A DNA stretch of 29,747 bases. It comes from a virus. Numbering within the stretch: position 1 is the stretch's first letter; each line of letters opens with the position of its first letter. Of this stretch, positions 1-7,776 are shown one piece after another. Both the position numbers and the translations under genes were made by a program. Where the stretch lies: IMG/VR virus record IMGVR_UViG_3300000563_000012, positions 1-29,747 of that record, one strand, 5' to 3'. The notes under the pieces are model-generated. The model was not told the DNA's origin. It ran no database searches and worked only from the letters and a program-made list of their open reading frames with translations.

Positions 1-1079
1 GAATCTAATTTTATCATTTCACGAGCATATTCATCCTCAAACTCATAACCATCATCTGCTATAACTCGATCATTAGGTGCATTATTATTTGATTCTAAAA
101 TATCGTTAATTCTATCATCACTAACACTACTTGGATATGTAAAAATATTTTCCTTAATAATTCCTATTCGTTTATTTAACATACCAGCAATATCGTAGAA
201 TTCTTCTGAAGCATAAAAATTTCTTTGATATGAACGTGAACTACCTCTCCCCCACATATCATTAATACCGTCTGTAAAAGCAGTACCAAAAATAGTAAAT
301 TGATTTTCAAGTCTTGCTCTTATTCTAAAGTCTTGACGAGTAAGACCAATTTCAAAATTTTCTTTATCGCCCCAAAAAGGTGCTATATTTACCGAAATTT
401 CTTGAGTTTCAATATGAGGTAAATCATCTAAATCGTTACTTTCTTTTATTCTTGTATTGTCTTCAACAAACAAATTTTCAGAATATCCTAAATTAACCAT
501 TGCTGCTGGATTCATTGAAAATCTACCGATATCTGTTATATCAACACTCATATGAACTATTTGATTTCCAGTTGGTGCACCAAATATCATATAATCACCT
601 GCTTTATTTGTTGTAGTTGTATATTTATAATATTTTTTATAAATATTAAGAAAACTAATATTTGTTACTAATTCAGGTTTAATTGGAAACGAACCAAATG
701 GTTGTCTTGGTTGATATTCTGATTCTACTTCATTATATTGACTAACTCTTGGAAGTAAGTTATATCTTTTTCCATCTTTATTTTTATCTCTTGGAGTTTT
801 ATATGGATATATTGATGTAATATTTGGATTATTTTCATCATTTTCATTTAATGGGATAAAAATTGAAATTTTTGCATTTTCAATACCAACACCATCATTA
901 GCAATTAACCTACCAAATAAAACACCATAATCAGCATTAAAATTTTGATAAAATTCTTTGGTGTCAAGTGACATTGATAAAAATTCAAAAGTATCTACTT
1001 CTTGTTGAAGTTTAACTTTAAAATGTTTATCATCGTTAATATTATTTGGATCAAGTTTAATTCTTTGTGATTTGTTCAT
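1..1079 (-). CDS. Tail/baseplate-type protein with carboxypeptidase-regulatory-like beta-sandwich repeats (C-terminus outside window)
   Basis: An open frame runs on the minus strand from an ATG at 1079 to the window edge (about 359 codons, no stop), so the C-terminus is missing. Residues 56-77 (GRLIANDGVGIENAKISIFI) and 154-166 (TTTTNKAGDYMIF) have the spacing of a carboxypeptidase D regulatory-like (transthyretin-type) beta-sandwich, split by an insert. In the insert, residues 98-103 read DKNKDG, like a DxNxDG calcium loop. Such domains are common in surface-exposed or adhesive proteins; that is family knowledge. A role in the baseplate or host attachment is inferred from its place next to the sheath gene and the late-type motif 14 nt upstream of the start. 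No signal peptide is visible. The frame and start are secure; the function is tentative. Confidence 0.75.
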   Translation of the reverse strand, partial: MNKSQRIKLDPNNINDDKHFKVKLQQEVDTFEFLSMSLDTKEFYQNFNADYGVLFGRLIANDGVGIENAKISIFIPLNENDENNPNITSIYPYKTPRDKNKDGKRYNLLPRVSQYNEVESEYQPRQPFGSFPIKPELVTNISFLNIYKKYYKYTTTTNKAGDYMIFGAPTGNQIVHMSVDITDIGRFSMNPAAMVNLGYSENLFVEDNTRIKESNDLDDLPHIETQEISVNIAPFWGDKENFEIGLTRQDFRIRARLENQFTIFGTAFTDGINDMWGRGSSRSYQRNFYASEEFYDIAGMLNKRIGIIKENIFTYPSSVSDDRINDILESNNNAPNDRVIADDGYEFEDEYAREMIKLD

Positions 1080-1093
1080 TAATATTAGTTTTT

Positions 1094-1103
1094 TATAAAT
1101 ACT
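1094..1103 (-). promoter_or_regulatory. Late-promoter-like motif AGTATTTATA before gene 1-1079
   Basis: On the minus strand the sequence reads AGTATTTATAAAAAA, ending 14 nt before the ATG at 1079. It is one of a set of near-identical motifs placed 14-53 nt upstream of structural genes and always in the same orientation to the gene. Promoter function is inferred. Confidence 0.6.
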
Positions 1104-1132
1104 TATATGGAAAAAAGGTTAAAATGAAACAT

Positions 1133-1168
1133 AAATGATGTTGTAAATGATGTTGTAAATGATGTTGT
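1133..1168. repeat. 12-bp tandem repeat, 3 copies of AAATGATGTTGT
   Basis: Three perfect head-to-tail copies (1133-1144, 1145-1156, 1157-1168), followed by the first three bases of a fourth. The array lies between the two divergent late-type motifs. It could be a protein-binding array or simple slippage; nothing in the sequence decides. Confidence 0.85.
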
Positions 1169-1351
1169 AAAAATTATAATACTAAATTTTTTGAAATATT
1201 TTTTTTAAAAGAAAGACATAAATTTTTATTAAAAATAGACAAAAAAAAAGAAAATGTCAATTTTTTTTAAAAAAAACACTAAAATTTTAAAAAATATAAA
1301 TAATTAAGATATGTTTTCTTAGAAAGGAATGTTTCTTTTGCAATATTTTTA

Positions 1352-1361
1352 AGTATTTATT
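1352..1361 (+). promoter_or_regulatory. Late-promoter-like motif (AGTATTTATT) before the sheath gene
   Basis: The sequence reads AAGTATTTATTTAAAAAG, ending about 52 nt before the sheath ATG at 1414, the longest spacing in the set. It differs from the consensus AGTATTTATA at the last base. Function is inferred from recurrence. Confidence 0.5.
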
Positions 1362-1413
1362 TAAAAAGAATTGGATAAAAAAATAATTAAAATAATTAAA
1401 ATAATTTTAAAAT

Positions 1414-4155
1414 ATGAATGATTTTGTGTTTACATCTCCCGGGGTAAAATTTAAAGAACGAGACTTATCTTTCGTTACTCGTAATGTTGGTATTACAACA
1501 CTAGGACTCGTTGGTGAAACTATTAAAGGACCTGCCTTTGAACCAGTTTTCTTACGAGATAAAGGTGAATTTAGTGATAAATTTGGTGGTCAAAGTATAA
1601 AAAGATTTGGCAATGGCAGTCTAAAATACGAGTTGCCTTATGTCGCTAATGCTTATTTAGAAGAAACAAATCAACTTTGGGTAACTAGAGTATTAGGATT
1701 ATCAGGTTATGATGCTGGTAATGCATGGGTATTAACCTTAAATGCTGGTGTTGATCCAACTACCGTTGGTGATACTACTGATGTTGAAACAATTGAAAAT
1801 ATACCTTTTAGTGGATTTACATATTTAGGATATACATTAAATTATGAAGATGATACTGGAAGTGTTTTTACTGGTTTTACAAAAACTAGTGATAATACAT
1901 TTGAAGGAGAACGTCATGAATTTACAGCAACTACATTAAATCAAGAAACTGGTGAAGGAGAAGTTACTGATGTAGTAACAAAAGTAAGTGGTACATCATA
2001 CACAGAATATGAAAATATGGTTCTTGCTGTTATTAGAAGTAGAGGATATGTTCAAGATGTTGTTAATGAAAAACCTTTAACAATTTTTGAAACAGATTCA
2101 TTGAGTGTTTTAGCAAATTCAACAAATATTGGTGTTGGTGATATGTTTGAAACTTTTACATTAAGAGCATCAAATACAGAGAATCCTAATGATGAACCTC
2201 AAGATTATGTTGTATCGTTAGATCCTAATTCAAGTAGTTTTTTACCAAATGTTATCGGACGAACACCTAAAGATAAAGATACTAGGATTTGGGTTGAGTC
2301 TGTTTATCCCGATTTAATTAAAAAATTAGATGGAGAAGATATTGGTTATGGTATTAATGATGCGTTAATAAAAACAACAACAAATGCTTTTTCAGATTAT
2401 AAGTCACAATTTACTACACCCAAAACTCCTTGGATTGTATCACAGTTAAATGGTAATAATGTAGATAAATTATTTAGATTTCATACAATTTCTGATGGTA
2501 ATTCAGCTAATAGAGAAATAAAAATAAGTCTAACAAACATTAATCCAATTACATTGGAATTTGATGTAATTGTAAGAGATTGGGCTGATAGTGATGCTAA
2601 TTTAACAATTATTGAAAGTTTTACAAGATGTTCATTAATTAAAACTCAAACAAACTTTATTGGAAGAAGAATTGGTACAATTGATGGTGAATATGATTTG
2701 AAAAGTCAATATATAATTCTTGAACTTGCTGAAAACATTGAACCAACACTATTTCCTGCGGGATTTGAAGGATATAAATTTAAAGATTATTCTGGTACAA
2801 CAACTGGTGATGAAACTACAAATGGTATTACACCTAAAATATATTATAAAACAAAATATGAAGACGATGAAAGACCAAGGGGGGTATTTTTAGGTGTTTC
2901 TGAATTAGCATATAGTACAGATACTTCTATTGGTAAAGGAATAAATCAAAACTTCTTCAATTTTAATGGACTATCAGGCTTTGCTAATACAAAAGGTTTC
3001 CATTTAGATATCGAAGCTACTGGTAAATATAATAATTTTGAATATGAAACTGGTGAAGGTAAATTTCAAACAATAGATGATATAATGGATGAAAATAATG
3101 CTTATTTTGAAATAGAAACTAGAAAATTTACTTTAGTACCTGCTGGTGGTTTTGATGGTTGGAATGTTCATAGAGAATCTCGTTCGAATAATGATGGTTT
3201 TCAATTAAATGGTATATTTGATGGTGTTGTTACAAATGGAAATCCAATGAATGATTTTCAAGCATGGGAAACTGCAATTAATACATTTGCTAATCCAGAA
3301 GAGGTTAGTATTAATTTATTTGCTACACCGGGTATTAATTGGGGTGACAATACTACACTTGTGAAAAACACAATTGAAATGATTGAAAATGAAAGAACCG
3401 ATAGTTTATATATTATCGATAGTCCAAATATTGATATACCTCAAGTAGTAGGAGAAAATAAAGCAGATGTTCTTGCTTCAAAAGATATTGTAGGGCTTCT
3501 TGATAGTGCAGATATTGATAGTAATTATGTTTGTACATATTTTCCTTGGATTCAAATAAGAGATGGTCAAAATAATGTTAATCTTTATATACCACCAACA
3601 GGTGAGGTAACAAGAGCAATGGCATTTACTGACAATTCTTCATATCCATGGTTTGCACCTGCAGGTTTAAATCGTGGTACTATTAATGCAAAAAAATCTA
3701 AATATAAATTATCTCTCGGTGCTCGTGATGTTCTTTATACTGGTAGAATTAATCCAATAGCAGATTTTGCTGATGTTGGAACTGCAATTTTTGGACAAAA
3801 AACACTACAAAAGAAAGAAAGTGCTCTTGATAGAATAAATGTTCGCAGATTATTACTTCAAATTAAAGTACTTATTTCAAATATTGCAATAAGATTAGTG
3901 TTTGATCAAAATGATGACACAACAATTGATGAATTTTTAAGTAAATCTACACCAGTTTTAGATACTATAAAAAGAGAAAGAGGTCTTCAAGAATTTAGAA
4001 TAAAAATGGATGAAACTGTAAATACTACAGAAACAATGGATAGAAATGAGTTATTTGGAGAAATTTTCTTAAAACCAACTCGTACTGTTGAATTTATTGG
4101 TATTAAATTTACAATAACTCCAAGTGGTGCTGCTTTTGAAGATTTTGGTGGATAA
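1414..4155 (+). CDS. gp18: Contractile tail sheath protein (T4 gp18-like)
   Basis: This is the sheath subunit that polymerises around the tail tube and contracts to drive the tube through the host envelope. The N-terminus carries the sheath signature TSPGVKFKERDLSF at residues 8-21. The last ~130 residues (VRRLLLQIKVLISNIAIRLV, then VEFIGIKFTITPSGAAF) match the conserved C-terminal sheath domain that hands strands to neighbouring subunits. At 913 residues it is clearly longer than T4 gp18 (659); the extra length is in the variable middle part (about residues 100-500), which in this family forms domains exposed on the tail surface. A small gene and the tube gene follow on the same strand, the usual sheath-tube order. 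The ATG start fits the SPGV motif position. Identity is confident; the nature of the inserted domains is unknown. Confidence 0.95.
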   Translation: MNDFVFTSPGVKFKERDLSFVTRNVGITTLGLVGETIKGPAFEPVFLRDKGEFSDKFGGQSIKRFGNGSLKYELPYVANAYLEETNQLWVTRVLGLSGYDAGNAWVLTLNAGVDPTTVGDTTDVETIENIPFSGFTYLGYTLNYEDDTGSVFTGFTKTSDNTFEGERHEFTATTLNQETGEGEVTDVVTKVSGTSYTEYENMVLAVIRSRGYVQDVVNEKPLTIFETDSLSVLANSTNIGVGDMFETFTLRASNTENPNDEPQDYVVSLDPNSSSFLPNVIGRTPKDKDTRIWVESVYPDLIKKLDGEDIGYGINDALIKTTTNAFSDYKSQFTTPKTPWIVSQLNGNNVDKLFRFHTISDGNSANREIKISLTNINPITLEFDVIVRDWADSDANLTIIESFTRCSLIKTQTNFIGRRIGTIDGEYDLKSQYIILELAENIEPTLFPAGFEGYKFKDYSGTTTGDETTNGITPKIYYKTKYEDDERPRGVFLGVSELAYSTDTSIGKGINQNFFNFNGLSGFANTKGFHLDIEATGKYNNFEYETGEGKFQTIDDIMDENNAYFEIETRKFTLVPAGGFDGWNVHRESRSNNDGFQLNGIFDGVVTNGNPMNDFQAWETAINTFANPEEVSINLFATPGINWGDNTTLVKNTIEMIENERTDSLYIIDSPNIDIPQVVGENKADVLASKDIVGLLDSADIDSNYVCTYFPWIQIRDGQNNVNLYIPPTGEVTRAMAFTDNSSYPWFAPAGLNRGTINAKKSKYKLSLGARDVLYTGRINPIADFADVGTAIFGQKTLQKKESALDRINVRRLLLQIKVLISNIAIRLVFDQNDDTTIDEFLSKSTPVLDTIKRERGLQEFRIKMDETVNTTETMDRNELFGEIFLKPTRTVEFIGIKFTITPSGAAFEDFGG

Positions 4156-4185
4156 AAATAATAAATAAAATAAAAAATAATTAAC

Positions 4186-4491
4186 ATGGCAAAAAAAGGA
4201 AGAAAAAAGGTAACAACAACTAATAAAACTAAAACATTTAATGAAGAAAGTTTTATTAACGAAAACACTTTAAATGGTAATGATGATGTTACAACAAAAA
4301 TAAATACTAATGAAGAAAATATTGTTGATAAAGAAGAAAAACCAATAGAGAAAGTAGAGAAAGAAAAGATTGTTGATAAAGAAGAAAAACCAATAGAGAA
4401 AGAAAAGGTTGATTATGTTGTTGAGAAAAAAGTAGAAAAAGAAAATATTGGTCGTGGACAATCTCGTTTAAATCGTAGAATGGGTGTTTAG
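4186..4491 (+). CDS. Small Lys/Glu-rich repeat protein between sheath and tube
   Basis: A 101-residue protein that I cannot assign to a family. It has a basic N-terminus (MAKKGRKKVTTTNK), a highly charged middle with two copies of IVDKEEKPIEK 16 residues apart, and a basic tail ending SRLNRRMGV. Composition suggests a disordered or single-helix protein. It starts 30 nt after the sheath stop and ends 63 nt before the tube ATG, so it is probably co-transcribed with the sheath. The open frame on the opposite strand here is low-complexity F/I/N and is taken as a shadow. A tail-assembly or internal role is only a guess from position. Confidence 0.7.
   Translation: MAKKGRKKVTTTNKTKTFNEESFINENTLNGNDDVTTKINTNEENIVDKEEKPIEKVEKEKIVDKEEKPIEKEKVDYVVEKKVEKENIGRGQSRLNRRMGV
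4321..4401 (+). repeat. Direct repeat of 33 bp (48-bp period) inside the small charged protein gene
   Basis: Positions 4321-4353 and 4369-4401 are identical over 33 bases and start 48 bp (16 codons) apart, encoding the two IVDKEEKPIEK copies. The period keeps the reading frame. Confidence 0.85.
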
Positions 4492-4504
4492 TTTTTTTAT
4501 TTTT

Positions 4505-4514
4505 AGTATTTATA
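4505..4514 (+). promoter_or_regulatory. Late-promoter-like motif AGTATTTATA before the tail tube gene
   Basis: AGTATTTATAAAAAAA lies 40 nt upstream of the tube ATG at 4555, just after the preceding gene's stop. A partly complementary ATAAATA follows about 12 nt later. Promoter role is inferred from recurrence of the motif. Confidence 0.6.
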
Positions 4515-4554
4515 AAAAAATAATAATAAATAATTTATGAAATTTTAAAAATAT

Positions 4555-5046
4555 ATGGCAAGAGAAATGATTAGGGGCATTCCTATGGAATTTGAACCCA
4601 AACGAGTAAATAGATTTTTTGCTGAATTCCCTGATGAATTAGGTATTGAAGTTTGGCAAGTTCAAGAATTTAAGAGACCATCATTAAATATTAATAGTGT
4701 TCCAATACAGTATTTAAATCATGAAAATTATGTTGCTGGTAGATATAATTGGGATACAATGAGCATTAGGTTTCTTGACCCGATAGGTCCTTCGACATCA
4801 CAACAACTAATGGAATGGGTTCGTTTACATGCTGAATCACTTACAGGTCGTATGGGATATGCTGCTGGCTATAAGAAGGATTTAAGATTAAAAGCACTTG
4901 ATCCAACGGGAATTGAGGTTGAAAAATGGTCAATTGAGCAAGCTCAAATTGTTAGTATTGATTTTGGTGATAATAATTATGAAGATGATGCATTAACTAA
5001 CATTACATTAGAGATACAACCATTTAGGTGTATACTTAATGTTTAA
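4555..5046 (+). CDS. gp19: Tail tube protein (T4 gp19-like)
   Basis: This protein forms the inner tube through which DNA passes; hexameric rings stack on the baseplate inside the sheath. The length (163 residues) equals that of T4 gp19. Features typical of the tube family are RVNRFFAEFPDELGIEVWQV (18-37), the WDTMSIRFLDPIGPSTSQQL stretch in the middle, and a C-terminal half ending in a beta-rich segment (SIDFGDNNYEDDALTNITLE, then IQPFRCILNV). The fold is related to Hcp and other tube proteins. It sits directly after the sheath and the small charged gene, has its own late-type motif, and is followed by a strong terminator hairpin at 5217-5245. This fits a highly expressed, separately transcribed late gene. 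Confidence 0.93.
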   Translation: MAREMIRGIPMEFEPKRVNRFFAEFPDELGIEVWQVQEFKRPSLNINSVPIQYLNHENYVAGRYNWDTMSIRFLDPIGPSTSQQLMEWVRLHAESLTGRMGYAAGYKKDLRLKALDPTGIEVEKWSIEQAQIVSIDFGDNNYEDDALTNITLEIQPFRCILNV

Positions 5047-5069
5047 GTTTTTTTTCATAAAAATTTTAT

Positions 5070-5077
5070 TATCTTTG
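5070..5077 (+). promoter_or_regulatory. Possible Bacteroidota-type -7 element TATCTTTG (weak)
   Basis: TATCTTTGT fits the -7 consensus TAnnTTTGY and lies 13 nt before the ATG at 5091. No TTG is found 17-23 nt upstream, so the -33 half is missing. It is much weaker than the three full sites in this window. Confidence 0.3.
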
Positions 5078-5090
5078 TAAAAAAACATAA

Positions 5091-5442
5091 ATGAAAGATT
5101 ATTTTTTAATCAATAATAGATCTGGTAAGAAAACAAAAAAAATTTGGTTAAAAAAAAATAAACCAGAACTTTATAAAATAATTACAGATTATAACGAAAA
5201 ACATTCGATTCCTGATAAAACACCTTTTAAAGAAAAGGTGTTTTTATTTATCTTTTGTCATATTTAATTTAAAACACATACCAATTTGCCCAGAATGTGG
5301 TTGTAAGAAAAAGTTTAATGGTAATTTAAAAAAGGGTTATAATAAAAATAAAACTGAATTTGAGATTATGAGTGATTTAGGTTATTTACAAATTTATGAT
5401 TGTGGTAACTTAAAATTTCTAAATAAAAATAACAGTATTTAA
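5091..5442 (+). pseudogene. Broken zinc-ribbon protein resembling the ends of phage homing-endonuclease-like proteins
   Basis: Two adjacent frames seem to be pieces of one protein. Frame A (5091-5267, 58 codons) ends PFKEKVFLFIFCHI. Frame B, shifted and open across the break, reads LKHIPICPECGCKKKFNG from 5269 and ends YLQIYDCGNLKFLNK at 5442. A SFKEK-type helix, then a P-C-x-x-C-G zinc knuckle, then a GY-x-x-IYDCGN terminus is a pattern I associate with phage-borne nucleases and homing-endonuclease-like proteins; that link is from memory. Here the two ends are close together with little between them, and a frame change lies near 5262-5268. So the gene looks both shortened and frameshifted. 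The terminator hairpin at 5217-5245 is inside frame A. The last bases overlap the convergent nuclease gene by 4 nt. Each half could also be a small real gene. Confidence 0.45.
5217..5245 (+). terminator. Rho-independent terminator after the tail tube gene
   Basis: A perfect 12-bp stem (AAAACACCTTTT, 5217-5228, with AAAAGGTGTTTT, 5233-5244) closes a 4-nt AAAG loop and ends in a T run. It lies about 170 nt after the tube stop and inside the broken zinc-ribbon frame. It is the most stable hairpin noticed in the window. Confidence 0.75.
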
Positions 5443-6233
5443 TTATTTATTTCATTAGTTCTTTTTTCCATTATTTTTTTTATAAAAAATGAATAATCTT
5501 TTGTTTCAATAATTTCATAATTATTATTTCTATGTGAAAACCAAACAACATAAGACTTACCTAAATTTATATTAATGTGTTTTTTTATTATTTGTTTATA
5601 TAATTCAAGTTGTAATGAATATAAATTCAAATCACAATTTTCTAATATTGATAGTTCGTCTAATAAATGTTTTTTTGGATTGTTATATGTGAATTCTTTA
5701 TTTGTTTTCCAATCATATAACTGAAATTCTTTTGCTTTTACATTATAAAATAACATATCTACCATTCCACCTATCATTGATTCAATATCATAAACTACTA
5801 ATTCAGTTTTTATTGGGATTAGTTTATTATATGAATCATCATAAAATTTATCTACATGTTTTTTTGTTATTTCATATTCTTTTAATATTGGATCAAATCC
5901 AAATTCATTTAAAATTGTTTTTTTGGGATACTCAAAGATTTTATTTAAAAATAAATTTTCGGCATAATCATGTATGATAGAACCTTTTATAGTTCCTTTT
6001 TTATTAATAAAACTCCATGCTCTAAGAATATCTTTTTGTTTTAAATTAAATTCATTTGCTTTATATTTTGACCAATATTCAGAATCAAAATCTTCTTGAT
6101 ATTTATGAATTAGGGTTGTTACTGAAACCAATTCCTTATTATCAACAAAATATTTATGTGGTTTATCATAATATTTTAATTTATTAAAATTTACAAATAA
6201 TTCTGTTGGTATGTTAATATTAGGAATTTCCAT
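5439..6233 (-). CDS. PD-(D/E)XK superfamily nuclease (RecB/Cas4-like)
   Basis: A 264-residue protein with the RecB-type nuclease motif set in order: an N-terminal KYFVDNKELVSVTTLIHKY strand-helix, His88 in GSIIHDYAEN, Glu144 in IKTELVVYD, Asp159 in GGMVDML, and Asp174-x-Lys176 in LYDWKTNK. Together these are the metal-binding and catalytic residues of the PD-(D/E)XK fold, so activity on DNA is expected. No iron-sulphur cysteine cluster is visible, unlike typical Cas4. It is the last gene of the long minus-strand run and lies 22 nt after the hub gene stop. Unlike its structural neighbours it has its own host-type promoter (6239-6269), which suggests early expression and a role in DNA degradation, recombination or processing. 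The ATG at 6233 is well placed. Confidence 0.85.
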   Translation of the reverse strand: MEIPNINIPTELFVNFNKLKYYDKPHKYFVDNKELVSVTTLIHKYQEDFDSEYWSKYKANEFNLKQKDILRAWSFINKKGTIKGSIIHDYAENLFLNKIFEYPKKTILNEFGFDPILKEYEITKKHVDKFYDDSYNKLIPIKTELVVYDIESMIGGMVDMLFYNVKAKEFQLYDWKTNKEFTYNNPKKHLLDELSILENCDLNLYSLQLELYKQIIKKHININLGKSYVVWFSHRNNNYEIIETKDYSFFIKKIMEKRTNEINN

Positions 6234-6238
6234 GAAGA

Positions 6239-6269
6239 CAAAGGTAATAAAGTAATTAATTAATTACAA
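6239..6269 (-). promoter_or_regulatory. Bacteroidota-type host promoter TTG-N20-TACCTTTG before the nuclease gene
   Basis: On the minus strand TTG (6269-6267) is followed after exactly 20 nt by TACCTTTGT (TAnnTTTGY; -7 element 6246-6239). The ATG at 6233 is only 5 nt further on, so the transcript would have a very short leader. The -33/-7 spacing matches the two other full sites in the window. Confidence 0.7.
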
Positions 6270-7143
6270 TATTTTTTTGTAAAATTCTCTCAAAATTAAT
6301 TTTTTCTAAATCTTCAATAATACTTGTTTTATCACTAGGTAATGCCGAATATCCATGAATGTGATTAATTATTGCATTACGTAAAATATTTAATGCTTCA
6401 ACTAAAACATCTCCCCTTGCAACTGGATGACCTTTTTCAAAAATACGATTTCTATCTTCATTATTTAGTTTTGCTGATTTGAATTTTGGTTCACCAGAAT
6501 GTGATATTATACTAATTTTATCACTTAAAATTATTGTATTGCTTTGATATTCAGTTGAATCTATTTTTGGTTCAAATGTTAGACTTATTTGAGCAGGATT
6601 TTTTGTATTTAATTTTAATATATTATTATTTTCATGTTTTCCTGCTCTTATGTTTATTTGATTCTCTTTTAATATAATATCGGTATTAACTCTACCAATT
6701 AATCCAATATCTTCTTTTTCAGGAAAAACATCCTTAGCGTCTGGAAATGTTGATGGTGCTTTATCTGGTTTAGCTAATTTCATATTGGTTGTTGATAATG
6801 CACTATACATAGATTCAAAATCAACTTTATGTAATTGAGATATAACACTCCCCATCCAAAATCTACTTCTTTGTGGATATTGAATGTCTTCAATAAAAAC
6901 TCTAACAATTTCACCTACTTTAGGATATAAATGAAAAAATTTAGGTAATAATGGAAATGCCCAAGGTAGTTCATTATTTGGTGTTTTATTATCAATATCA
7001 GGTAATTTTACCTTTATTCTACCACCATCCTCATCATCAAATACTGAAATTACTTCACCGTAATATATGGTTCTATTAACTTTAAAACCTAAATCAGATT
7101 TAAATGGATTTGATTTTTGTATTAATGGTTTATTATATGACAT
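6256..7143 (-). CDS. Baseplate hub / central spike protein with gp5-type OB fold
   Basis: Residues about 25-101 (TIYYGEVISVFDDEDGGRIK ... PKVGEIVRVFIEDIQYPQRS RFWMGSVI) form the OB-fold found at the start of T4 gp5 and of phage baseplate V/VgrG proteins, which joins the hub to the needle. At 295 residues it is far shorter than T4 gp5 (575). I see no lysozyme domain and no long beta-helix repeats; the C-terminal part is mixed (GHPVARGDVLVEALNILRNA is a helix). So this looks like a spike base without its own peptidoglycan hydrolase. It overlaps the upstream coiled-coil gene by 11 nt and sits within a minus-strand run of baseplate genes. The OB assignment is confident; the exact hub role is inferred. 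Confidence 0.8.
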   Translation of the reverse strand: MSYNKPLIQKSNPFKSDLGFKVNRTIYYGEVISVFDDEDGGRIKVKLPDIDNKTPNNELPWAFPLLPKFFHLYPKVGEIVRVFIEDIQYPQRSRFWMGSVISQLHKVDFESMYSALSTTNMKLAKPDKAPSTFPDAKDVFPEKEDIGLIGRVNTDIILKENQINIRAGKHENNNILKLNTKNPAQISLTFEPKIDSTEYQSNTIILSDKISIISHSGEPKFKSAKLNNEDRNRIFEKGHPVARGDVLVEALNILRNAIINHIHGYSALPSDKTSIIEDLEKINFERILQKNIVIN

Positions 7144-7360
7144 CTCTGTTATTTAATTCTTCAATTATTTTTACGTAATTATTTTCAATTTCATCTAATA
7201 ACGAAATTTTATGGTTAACATCATTAGTAGCTTTTTTCATTTCATCATCTATCTTTATTGTTTTATCAATAATTTCTTTTTTTAATCTTTCATGATTTTT
7301 CTTTGTATCGTTAACCATTTTTAATAGTTGTGTTTCTGTAAATTCATTTAAATTTTCCAT
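7133..7360 (-). CDS. Small coiled-coil protein next to the hub gene
   Basis: A 75-residue protein, nearly all helical and charged, with heptad-like spacing from about residue 5 to 70 (LKMVNDTKKNHERLKKEIID, then MKKATNDVNHKISLLDEIEN). No family is recognised. The 3' end overlaps the hub gene by 11 nt and the start is 8 nt after the upstream stop, so translation is probably coupled to its neighbours. A small assembly factor or structural linker is plausible from position only. Confidence 0.7.
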   Translation of the reverse strand: MENLNEFTETQLLKMVNDTKKNHERLKKEIIDKTIKIDDEMKKATNDVNHKISLLDEIENNYVKIIEELNNRDVI

Positions 7361-7368
7361 AATATATT

Positions 7369-7776
7369 TTATTGAATAACACCATATCCTGTGGTTATTG
7401 TTATTGTTGACCCGAAAACAGATACAGGACCTGCTGCCGAAACACCTGCTGCAGTTAATGTTGTCCCGGGGGGGATTGCTACCGTAATTGCAGCATCTTG
7501 TTGTAGTGCTTTAATAATCTCCTCAACCCTAATTCTTTCCATAATTTCATCAGGATTAACTGCACCTGAAGGTAATGTTCCTACTGGAAGTCCTGCTTCA
7601 CCTTTTCTTGTAATTATTTTTGATGCTATTTTAGTTGCAGATAAACCAGATCGAGTTGGAACACCAACTAAAATAATTGGAGAAGGAATTGATGGTGCAG
7701 TACCAACTGACGATAATTTTAATATTTTATCAAAACCACCAATAATTGAATCTATATTTGTAAAATCAACACTCAT
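7369..7776 (-). CDS. Small Gly/Ala/Ile/Thr-rich protein in the baseplate gene run, function unknown
   Basis: A 135-residue protein, MSVDFTNIDSIIGGF ... ITITTGYGVIQ, without charged clusters. It is rich in G, A, P, I, T and S, with a helix in the middle (DEIMERIRVEEIIKALQQDA) and beta-like ends (AITVAIPPGTTLTAAGVSAA). Its DNA has clearly higher G+C than its neighbours, with a run of seven Gs on the plus strand at Pro-Pro-Gly. An open frame on the plus strand (7391-7780) covers the same span; the minus frame is preferred because it fits the co-directional gene run with 8- and 11-nt gaps and has a more ordinary composition. It could be a spike-tip or membrane-facing baseplate component, but no PAAR motif is evident. 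Confidence 0.7.
   Translation of the reverse strand: MSVDFTNIDSIIGGFDKILKLSSVGTAPSIPSPIILVGVPTRSGLSATKIASKIITRKGEAGLPVGTLPSGAVNPDEIMERIRVEEIIKALQQDAAITVAIPPGTTLTAAGVSAAGPVSVFGSTITITTGYGVIQ

Larger units (their letters stand above)
1080..1413. other. Divergent intergenic regulatory region (334 nt, no gene seen)
   Basis: This stretch separates the minus-strand gene starting at 1079 from the sheath gene starting at 1414. It holds one late-type motif for each side (1094-1103 minus, 1352-1361 plus), a 12-bp tandem repeat (1133-1168) and long A/T tracts. In the last 35 nt before the sheath ATG there is a run of AAATAATT-like units. No open frame of credible length was found on either strand. Confidence 0.7.

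Noticed and set aside
1329-1352. Short leader peptide (ATG with AGAAAGG upstream) before the sheath
   Set aside because: Only seven codons and it runs into the late-type motif; Bacteroidota rely little on Shine-Dalgarno sequences.
4270-4461. 63-codon minus-strand frame opposite the small charged gene
   Set aside because: Low-complexity Phe/Ile/Asn composition produced by the complement of Lys/Glu codons; no regulatory signal.
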